From NCBI GenBank assembly GCA_015488685.1, contig WFNH01000019.1, positions 1 to 51,720 of the forward strand: DNA of 51,720 nt, given 5' to 3'. Positions 33,201-39,904 of the stretch are shown piece after piece (position 1 is the first letter of the stretch; the number at the start of each line of letters is the position of its first letter). Both the position numbers and the translations under genes were made by a program. The notes beneath the pieces were generated by a model. It was not told where the DNA came from. It saw only the letters and a list, made by a program, of their open reading frames with translations, and did not search any database. This DNA is from Marinosulfonomonas sp. (GTDB lineage: Bacteria; Pseudomonadota; Alphaproteobacteria; Rhodobacterales; Rhodobacteraceae).

Positions 33201-33996
33201 GATTGCGCTGGTCGATAGCGCTGCCCGCGCTGTGATGGCACTGGACGAACCGGATGACCTGAACCCCGCCGCGGCGCGGTTCCGGCAGGAGGGCGAGGAG
33301 GGCAGCTATCGTGTGTTCGGCTCCAAACCCGGCGCATACGGGGCTGGTTTGCAGGCGATGATTGACGAACGGCTGTGGGCGGATAAAGCCGATCTGGCCG
33401 AGGCCTATCTGGAATGGGGCAGCTACGCCTATGGCAAAGGGACCGCAGGGCGCAAGGTTAGAGCCACATTTGAAACCCGCCTGGGGCAGGTCGAGGCGAT
33501 CGTGCAAAATCAGGACAACCGCGAACATGATCTGCTGGACAGCGACGATTATTACCAGTTCGAAGGCGGCGCGGCGGCGGCGGTTTCTACCATTCAGGGC
33601 CGGGACAGGCCGATTTATCACAACGACCATTCCCGTCCCGAACGCCCTGTTATCCACACGCTGGAGGATGAAATCGGCCGCGTGGTGCGGTCCCGCGTGG
33701 TGAACCCGAAGTGGATCGAGGGGGTCAAACGGCACGGCTACAAGGGCGCGTTTGAAATGGCCGCGACGGTGGATTACCTGTTCGCCTTTGCCGCCACTAC
33801 GGGGGCGGTGCGTGGGCATCACTTTGATCTGGTCCATGCGGCGTTTCTGGAAGATGAAGAAACACGCGATTTTATTACAGAACACAATGCCCCTGCGTTG
33901 CGCGAAATAGCCCAGCGGTTGAACGAAGCAATAGAACGGGGTCTTTGGGTGCCAAAATCAAATTCTGCGCGCACGTTGATTGAAGCACTTCTTTGA
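30286..33996 (+). CDS. cobN: Cobaltochelatase subunit CobN
   Basis: The large subunit (1236 residues) of the ATP-dependent, late cobalt chelatase that inserts Co2+ into hydrogenobyrinic acid a,c-diamide with CobS and CobT. The CobN/magnesium-chelatase H-type domain covers most of the length; [40 protein letters not shown] and [16 protein letters not shown] are clear signatures. The length is close to the usual 1250-1300. The start ATG 30286 uses the last base of the GNAT stop codon. cobS and cobT are not in the window. Confidence 0.96.
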   Translation: [1236 protein letters not shown]

Positions 33997-34028
33997 AAAA
34001 CAGCGGTTTTGCTGGGTGACAATTCACT

Positions 34029-34054
34029 ACCGATAATGCTAATTGTCTATCGGT
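34029..34054 (+). other. Stem-loop after cobN
   Basis: ACCGATA/TATCGGT, a 7-bp perfect stem with a 12-base loop, lies 32 bases after the cobN stop. There is no T-run. It marks the border between the GC-rich cob genes and the AT-richer genes that follow. Confidence 0.35.
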
Positions 34055-34095
34055 TATGATTCAGTGGTATACGCTTAACCAGAAAGGCTGCAAAG

Positions 34096-34464
34096 ATGAG
34101 TATTTCCGAACATCTGGACGCAATCAACAGCGCGTTTGATTCTGTTCGCATTGCTGCCTTTGCCGATCTGTCAGTGCAGTTGGTTTTAGCTGAATCGACA
34201 AAAGCCGACATTGGCCAAGAACTTTTGGATGAATTATGCATCCAGGCAGCCAATGCATTTGAATGTCCGGCCGTATCGGCTGGCACCTCATTGATCCCCC
34301 CCCCTGTGGAAGCGATCATTATGACAGATAAAGGCATCCTTTTGACCCTGCGGACAACCGAGTTTTCACCAAATGCACTGATTTTCGAATGTGACTACGA
34401 TATTAAACTGAAGGATATTTTAACAATGGCGCGGGATACATTGAGAAAAGCGGGTGAGGCATGA
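34096..34464 (+). CDS. Unknown cytosolic protein, 122 aa, roadblock/LC7-like pattern
   Basis: It has no signal or membrane span. Alternating helices and strands (FDSVRIAAFADLSVQLVLA; ELLDELCIQAANAF; VEAIIMTDKGILLTLRTTE; ALIFECDYDIKLKDILTMARDTL) recall the roadblock/LC7 fold, whose bacterial members regulate small GTPases. This is a weak, by-eye resemblance. AAAGG lies before the ATG. The stop overlaps the next start (ATGA). AT-richer than cobN. Confidence 0.8.
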   Translation: MSISEHLDAINSAFDSVRIAAFADLSVQLVLAESTKADIGQELLDELCIQAANAFECPAVSAGTSLIPPPVEAIIMTDKGILLTLRTTEFSPNALIFECDYDIKLKDILTMARDTLRKAGEA

Positions 34465-35261
34465 TCCAGTCGCGAGACATCATAAAACGGCTTAAATCAC
34501 TCGGACAGAAATCCCGCTTTAACCGGAATAATGCACGAATAATTGCTTCGGGTAATCCGGGTGAAAACGTCAAGGCGCTGCTGCAAGAAATAAACGAAAC
34601 GATCCTTGCACGCGCATTGGAGTTCCAAACGGATACGGGTGCTAAACTGGGTCTGGATGTAATCGGACGTCGGGTATTGCATATAACAGCATTGCAAATG
34701 CCAAATGAGGGTGAAACCAGCCCATTAATTGGAGAGCTACTATCCGAGGGCGACCATCTGGAGCAATTTATTCAAACGATTTCCTTATTCGCCAAAGATG
34801 CGAATGAAGTGTCGGTTATAGCCTCAATGCCTGATCAGGCGTTTGATACAAGTGCTGTTGGTCTGCAGGCCGGGCATTTGCTAAAGAACATCCCCGCATC
34901 CAACGAAGTGAAAGAGCCTGCCATCAAGGACGCAAGTGCAGCAATCGCGATTCTAACAGGCATTCCGGGTATTACAGAATGGCTGATTGCCAAAGGTGAT
35001 GATGCTGGCGTGAATTCAGGTGATAGCAAAACTATAACCGAACTGGAAAAAGTTGCTGAAAATACTGCCGAAACACTCGATCATTATCTGGACCAATTCA
35101 CAGCAAACCCCATGGAACCGGTTGCAACTGTCGTTGGCACATTGTCGGATAATTACGATTCTATTCTATGTTTTCGCATCAACAATCAGCTGGGTTTAGC
35201 AGTGGCCCCCAGTGATTCGATCCCTTCCATCATTGATACATGGCGCAATAAAAACAACTAG
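34461..35261 (+). CDS. Unknown cytosolic protein, 266 aa
   Basis: The N-terminus is basic (MIQSRDIIKRLKSLGQKSRFNRNNAR). Then comes a helix-strand unit (ETILARALEFQTDTGAKLGLDVIGRRVLHI), an acidic, Ser/Glu-rich middle, and a C-terminal stretch (ATVVGTLSDNYDSILCFRINNQLGLAVAPSDSIPSIIDTW) that looks like another roadblock-type module. No catalytic motif is recognised. It is translationally coupled to the preceding gene, so the two proteins probably act together. Confidence 0.8.
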   Translation: MIQSRDIIKRLKSLGQKSRFNRNNARIIASGNPGENVKALLQEINETILARALEFQTDTGAKLGLDVIGRRVLHITALQMPNEGETSPLIGELLSEGDHLEQFIQTISLFAKDANEVSVIASMPDQAFDTSAVGLQAGHLLKNIPASNEVKEPAIKDASAAIAILTGIPGITEWLIAKGDDAGVNSGDSKTITELEKVAENTAETLDHYLDQFTANPMEPVATVVGTLSDNYDSILCFRINNQLGLAVAPSDSIPSIIDTWRNKNN

Positions 35262-35380
35262 AGCGGTCTTTTTACACCTTCAAATTGCATAGCTTAATTC
35301 TGCCCCAGTAACATCTCTATTCTTCTAATTATCGCCTTAAATTCTCCTTAAATTATCAATAGCAGACACAATATCCAAGA

Positions 35381-35402
35381 GAGCTTGTAATCATACAGGC
35401 TC
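35381..35402 (+). other. Hairpin in the leader of the PstS-OmpA gene
   Basis: GAGCTTGTA/TACAGGCTC, 9 bp with one G-U and a 4-base loop, lies in a 212-bp AT-rich spacer that also contains a CTTAAATT direct repeat (around 35328-35355). It could end the upstream transcript or structure the leader of the next gene. Confidence 0.4.
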
Positions 35403-35473
35403 CTTTATCCAATTGTGCCTCCTTACTTACAAGTTACCAGTGGGCCAAATTAGCTGTTACAGGAGATAAGACA

Positions 35474-37057
35474 TTGAAAACCTATTTGAACAAGGGCCGC
35501 AAGCGCACATTGCAGATGGCCGCTCTGACCACCTCTTTGCTGCTATCCAGCGTTGCGTTCGCAGGTGAAGTTACCTTGAAATCGGCTGACGGCACCGTTG
35601 ACTTGAAAGGTGAACTGGTTGAATTCAAGGATGACAACTACGTCATCCGTACCGCCTTGGGTGAACTGGCTATTTCATCCAGCCGCGTCCGCTGTGAAGG
35701 CGCGTCGTGCCCGACGTTTGATACTGTGGCAACGGATGTGCATTTCTACGGTTCAGAAGCCGTGGGTCTTGGGGTTATGCCGCTTCTTCTTAGTGGATAT
35801 GCCGCAAACGAGGGTGCAGGCATTGAACTGGCCGAAACCCAAAACAAAAATGAAACTCTGGCAAAACTTATTGGTGATAACGGGTATGGTGACGAACTGG
35901 GATCGTTCCTTGTGACCGCAACATCTTCAAAAGACGCATTTGACGCGCTGCTGAATGACGATACTGCGGTTGGTATGTCTTCCCGCCGGATCACACCGGC
36001 CGAAGCCCGCGCCCTACGGGCAGCAGGCAAAGGCAATATGATCAGCATTGATCAGGAACATATCCTTGCCGTTGACAGTCTGGTTATCATTGTGAACCCG
36101 GACAATGGTGTTGAAACTGTCTCTATTGAAGACCTTAAGGGTATCTACTCTGGTGCAATCACCAACTGGAACCAACTGGGTGGTGCCGATTTACCCATTC
36201 AGGTTGTTTCCCGCGCAGAAGGCACCGGGACATACGAGGTTTTCCAGGACCGTATATTTGGCAAGGATGCCCATGCAGCACCTGAAGGGGCAATTGTTGA
36301 AAATGACAGCAACAAAGTTGCCGCCTTTGTCAACGATAACCCGGGCGCGATCGGCTATGTTGGCTATGCTTTCAAACGCGGCGCCAAGCCACTTAACCTT
36401 GTGAACGAATGTGGAATCACATCAACACCGGATCCGTTCTCGGCCAAAACCGAGGAATATGCGTTGCAACGTCGTTTGTATCTGTACAACGCGCAAAACC
36501 CGGGTGCCGAAGTTAAGGACTTTGTTAAATACGCAACATCGGATGCGGCCGATGGCGTGATTGCCAAAGCCGGGTTTATCGATCTGGGAATTATCAGCAG
36601 GGAACAGGCTCTGGACAGCCCGCGCGCAGCTTCGCTTCTGAATGCTAATGTTGATGCATTCGAAGGCAATGTCATCCGTGAAATGCTGGCAGAGATGACA
36701 AAATATGACCGCCTGTCCACGACTTTCCGTTTCAATCTGGGTTCATCACAGCTAGACCCACGCGGAATAGAAGATATGGAGCGTCTGGCAAACTATCTGG
36801 CGGGCCAGCCAAAAGGCACCCGTGTTGAAATGGTAGGCTTCACTGACAACGTCGGCTCATTCGAAGCAAACAAGAAACTAAGCTTGGGCCGCGCGCAGCA
36901 AGTTATTGCAAAGCTGCAAGAGATTGGTGGAGACCGGGTTGCGAATATTGAATTCGAAGCATCCGGCTTTGGTGAAATCTCTCCTACTGGCTGTAATAGT
37001 TCTGAAGCTGGCCGTGGTGCGAACCGTCGGGTCGAAGTGTGGTTGGCCAAAAACTAA
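35474..37057 (+). CDS. PstS-like substrate-binding domain fused to OmpA C-terminal domain
   Basis: A 527-residue exported protein with start TTG at 35474 (AGGAGA 7 bases upstream) and a signal peptide ending SSVAFA (residue 30). Residues about 31-75 form a small beta domain with two cysteines (RCEGASC). Residues about 78-360 are a phosphate-binding-protein type II fold: FYGSEAVGLGVMPLLL, VGMSSRRITPAEARAL, IYSGAITNWNQLGG, RAEGTGTYEVFQ, NPGAIGYVG. Residues about 405-527 are OmpA/MotB-like (FNLGSSQLDPRGIEDMERLA; VGFTDNVGSFEANKKLSLGRAQ; NRRVEVWL) and should bind peptidoglycan. It thus appears to be a ligand sensor tethered to the cell wall. It lies 71 bp before the PilJ-like gene. Confidence 0.92.
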   Translation: MKTYLNKGRKRTLQMAALTTSLLLSSVAFAGEVTLKSADGTVDLKGELVEFKDDNYVIRTALGELAISSSRVRCEGASCPTFDTVATDVHFYGSEAVGLGVMPLLLSGYAANEGAGIELAETQNKNETLAKLIGDNGYGDELGSFLVTATSSKDAFDALLNDDTAVGMSSRRITPAEARALRAAGKGNMISIDQEHILAVDSLVIIVNPDNGVETVSIEDLKGIYSGAITNWNQLGGADLPIQVVSRAEGTGTYEVFQDRIFGKDAHAAPEGAIVENDSNKVAAFVNDNPGAIGYVGYAFKRGAKPLNLVNECGITSTPDPFSAKTEEYALQRRLYLYNAQNPGAEVKDFVKYATSDAADGVIAKAGFIDLGIISREQALDSPRAASLLNANVDAFEGNVIREMLAEMTKYDRLSTTFRFNLGSSQLDPRGIEDMERLANYLAGQPKGTRVEMVGFTDNVGSFEANKKLSLGRAQQVIAKLQEIGGDRVANIEFEASGFGEISPTGCNSSEAGRGANRRVEVWLAKN

Positions 37058-37091
37058 TCGCACACCCAGTTAAGCAACTTTTACCGAGTGT

Positions 37092-37107
37092 CCGGGAGTA
37101 TTCCCGG
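37092..37107 (+). other. Intercistronic hairpin before the PilJ-like gene
   Basis: CCGGGA-GTAT-TCCCGG is a compact 6-bp stem between the OmpA-fusion gene and the PilJ-like gene, 21 bases before the next start codon. It has no T-run and may tune relative expression. Confidence 0.4.
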
Positions 37108-37128
37108 TCAGTACGAGGGAATAGAAAA

Positions 37129-38061
37129 ATGAAACTAACGAGTAAGAAAACCGGATTGCGCACAGCCCTAAGGGCTGTGACGCTATCCACCTTCACCGTG
37201 TTCTGTTTTGCGCTACCGGCCCATCAAGTCCAGGCCGACGCTTCCACTATCGAAGATGACGGCGCCAGCCAGCGGATAAACTCTTCGGGCAAATTACGGA
37301 TGCTAAGCCAGAGAATGCCGGCCGCTGCATGCATCGTGGTCTATTCAGGCAACCCTGAAACAGCCGTTCAGGCATTGGATGCCGCCAGCGTAGAGTTCGG
37401 CAAGATACTCATTGCACTCAAGGATGGTGATTCTGATATGGGTGTTTTCGGGGCAGAAGAAAAGCGTCGAACCCTTGCCAAACTTGATGAATTATCGGCC
37501 CTGTGGGGGCCCTTCCACGCTGCCATTAATGATATTCGTGCAGGCAAGGACGTCGATGCATCCATGGCATATCTTTCCGAAAACAACATGGCACTTCTAG
37601 AAGGTGCAAAAGCACTGGTAACGGAAGAAACTGCTGAATATGCCAATCCCTTTGAGATGACAGCAGAAGATGCTTTGCTTATTGATTTTGCCGGTCGCCA
37701 GCGCATGTTGACCCAGAAAATTGCCAAGGAAAGCTGTGGCATTGAAACAGGAAATGCCGCACTTGGGACGGTTGATGACATGAAGGCGACAGTTTCCATG
37801 TTCGAATTGACCCTGAGCGCCTTAAGGGACGGCATGCCTGCGGCGGGTGTCAAAGCCCCGCCAACCAGTGAAATCCATGATAGTCTGGTTACCGCAACCG
37901 ATGACTGGAACGAGGCCAAATCGCTGTTGGATGGTGTAACCGGCAAAGGTTCAATCGGCAACGAGGCGCAAGAACAGCTGTTTGATATGTTGACCAAAGA
38001 GCTAAAAGAAATGAATGCGATCACCGGTCTGTATACTGCTTATTCCAAAACAGTGAAGTAA
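37129..38061 (+). CDS. Periplasmic protein with two PilJ-type sensor segments
   Basis: A 310-residue protein. The signal peptide ends about residue 36 (PAHQVQADA), and no second membrane span or signalling domain is seen. Two copies of the PilJ N-terminal (nitrate-sensor-like) P-box occur: INSSGKLRMLSQ at 50-61 and IDFAGRQRMLTQ at 185-196. Each is followed at the same distance by a cysteine (C68 and C203). The rest is predicted four-helix bundle. Normally this domain is the extracellular sensor of a chemoreceptor; here it stands alone, so it probably acts with a partner such as the PstS-OmpA fusion upstream. A terminator follows. Confidence 0.9.
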   Translation: MKLTSKKTGLRTALRAVTLSTFTVFCFALPAHQVQADASTIEDDGASQRINSSGKLRMLSQRMPAAACIVVYSGNPETAVQALDAASVEFGKILIALKDGDSDMGVFGAEEKRRTLAKLDELSALWGPFHAAINDIRAGKDVDASMAYLSENNMALLEGAKALVTEETAEYANPFEMTAEDALLIDFAGRQRMLTQKIAKESCGIETGNAALGTVDDMKATVSMFELTLSALRDGMPAAGVKAPPTSEIHDSLVTATDDWNEAKSLLDGVTGKGSIGNEAQEQLFDMLTKELKEMNAITGLYTAYSKTVK

Positions 38062-38088
38062 ACCGGTCATACAGTTCCTATAATGTTT

Positions 38089-38129
38089 ATGCACCCGTTC
38101 CCATTTGTGGATCGGGTGCATTTTATTTT
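38089..38129 (+). terminator. Rho-independent terminator
   Basis: ATGCACCCG/CGGGTGCAT with a 15-base loop followed by TTTATTTT, 27 bases after the PilJ-like gene. Confidence 0.85.
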
Positions 38130-38203
38130 CGGCAAACAGGTGTTTGGCTTGTGCCGGGCGATGGTCTATCTTTGTGTATTACTTGGCATAATCCGAGGAC
38201 CAG

Positions 38204-38998
38204 ATGCGCCCGATCACCGAATTTCCCACTGACACCGCCGCCCAGATTACCACGGTTCTGGCCGATATTGACGATACCCTCACCACAGACGGGCGATTGC
38301 CTGCTATCGCCTATCAAGCGCTTGAAGATCTGTTCAACGCGGGTTTTCACGTCGCACCGATCACCGGTCGCCCTGCCGGTTGGTGCGATATGATTGCGCG
38401 GTTCTGGCCAGTCAGCGGTGTGGTGGGTGAAAACGGGGCATTCTATTTTGCCTACGATAGCGCCAGCCGCAAAATGCGCCGTGAATATTTTGCCAATGCC
38501 GCAACCCGTGCTGAAAACGCCGCGAAACTGGCCCGCATTCAAACCCGCGTTCTGGCCGAGGTTCCTGGCTGCGCCATTTCCGCCGACCAACCCTATCGCG
38601 TGGCCGATCTGGCTGTGGATTTCAGCGAGGATGTCGCGCCTCTGAACGATGCTGACATCGCGCGGATCAAACAGATTTTCGAGGAAGAAGGCGCTGTGGC
38701 CAAGATTTCGTCAATCCATGTGAATGGCTGGTTTGGGGATTATGACAAACTGTCGATGACCCGACAGTTTACGCACGAGGTTCTGGGCTTTGATCTGGAA
38801 TCTGAAAAACACCGTGTGGTGTTCTGCGGCGACAGCCCGAATGACGCGCCGATGTTTGACTATTTCCCGAATTCCTGCGGGGTGGCGAATGTTGCCGATT
38901 TCAAAGGCCGGATCGAAGCCGAGCCAACATGGATCACCCGCCAAAAAGGCGGTGAAGGGTTTGTCGAGCTGGCCGAAAGGCTGCTGCAATCACGATAG
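38204..38998 (+). CDS. HAD-superfamily hydrolase (type IIB)
   Basis: A 264-residue phosphatase-like protein. HAD motif I is LADIDDTLTTDG (about 19-30), motif II is PITGRPAGW, and motifs III/IV are FCGDSPNDAPMF. The cap is type IIB, as in sucrose-phosphate, mannosyl-phosphoglycerate and Cof-type phosphatases. The substrate cannot be read from sequence. GAGG lies 6 bases before the ATG. It is a single gene between a terminator and the hydroxylase promoter. Confidence 0.92.
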   Translation: MRPITEFPTDTAAQITTVLADIDDTLTTDGRLPAIAYQALEDLFNAGFHVAPITGRPAGWCDMIARFWPVSGVVGENGAFYFAYDSASRKMRREYFANAATRAENAAKLARIQTRVLAEVPGCAISADQPYRVADLAVDFSEDVAPLNDADIARIKQIFEEEGAVAKISSIHVNGWFGDYDKLSMTRQFTHEVLGFDLESEKHRVVFCGDSPNDAPMFDYFPNSCGVANVADFKGRIEAEPTWITRQKGGEGFVELAERLLQSR

Positions 38999-39009
38999 CA
39001 CTGCGGGAA

Positions 39010-39039
39010 TTGACAAACTCTTGCCCCTGCCCATATCAT
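39010..39039 (+). promoter_or_regulatory. Promoter of the molybdenum-hydroxylase operon
   Basis: TTGACA (39010-39015), an 18-base spacer, and TATCAT (39034-39039). It precedes the GTG start at 39086. The following ATTCGTGCGCTAACAAT resembles, weakly, half of the palindrome upstream of the enamidase gene. Confidence 0.6.
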
Positions 39040-39085
39040 TCGTGCGCTAACAATAAAAAATCACAGCGCCAACAGGGGGCCATTC

Positions 39086-39904
39086 GTGACCTATTTCGCG
39101 CCCGATACCTTGGACGATGCGCTTGCGCATCTGGACACCACCGGCATGTCGATCGTGGCGGGGGGGACGGATTTCTTTCCGGCAATGGGGGTGGCCCCGC
39201 AGGCGATACTGGATGTCAGCCGGATCAAAGGGCTGCGTGGGATTACACTGGATAATGCGGGTTGGCGCATGGGTGCAGCGACAACATGGACAGATGTTAT
39301 CAACGCTGATCTGCCCGCTGCTTTTGACGGGTTGAAACAGGCCGCCCGCGAGGTCGGATCACAGCAAATCCAGAATACAGGCACGATTGCGGGCAATCTG
39401 GTCAATGCTTCGCCCGCTGCTGACGGGGTGCCGCCGTTGTTGACGCTGGATGCACAGGTCGAGGTTGCCTCGGCGCGGGGTGTGCGGGTTATGCCGTTGT
39501 CCGAATTCATCACCGGCGTGCGCCAGACCGCTTTGCGGGCCGGGGAAATTGTAACGGCCATTCTGATCCCGCCGCTGCCGGATCATGTGCGGGCCGCGTT
39601 CAGCAAACTGGGCAGCCGGAAATATCTGGTGATTTCAACCGCCATGGTCGCCGCCGTGATTGGCTATGATGCGCAAGGGCGGATTGATCATGCCCGCATG
39701 GCCGTCGGGGCCTGTTCACCCGTAGCGCAACGCCTGTCTGCGCTGGAAGCAGACCTGATCGGCACCGCCCCCGAAAACATACTGGTCAACGCCACCCATC
39801 TAACCCCGCTTGCCCCGATCAATGACGTGCGCGGCAGCAGTGAATATCGGCTGGACGCTGTTGCCGAGCTGATCCGCCGCACCATCACGGGGGCCAGCAC
39901 ATGA
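39086..39904 (+). CDS. Molybdenum hydroxylase FAD-binding subunit (CoxM/XdhB-like)
   Basis: A 272-residue subunit of the xanthine dehydrogenase/aldehyde oxidase family. FAD-binding motifs are SIVAGGTDFFPAMG near residue 22 and QIQNTGTIAGNLVNASPAADGVPPLL near residue 95; the C-terminal CO-dehydrogenase flavoprotein domain is around 165-270. It passes electrons from the Fe-S clusters to an acceptor. The start is GTG with AGGGGG 7 bases upstream. ATGA overlap with the catalytic subunit. Confidence 0.94.
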   Translation: MTYFAPDTLDDALAHLDTTGMSIVAGGTDFFPAMGVAPQAILDVSRIKGLRGITLDNAGWRMGAATTWTDVINADLPAAFDGLKQAAREVGSQQIQNTGTIAGNLVNASPAADGVPPLLTLDAQVEVASARGVRVMPLSEFITGVRQTALRAGEIVTAILIPPLPDHVRAAFSKLGSRKYLVISTAMVAAVIGYDAQGRIDHARMAVGACSPVAQRLSALEADLIGTAPENILVNATHLTPLAPINDVRGSSEYRLDAVAELIRRTITGAST

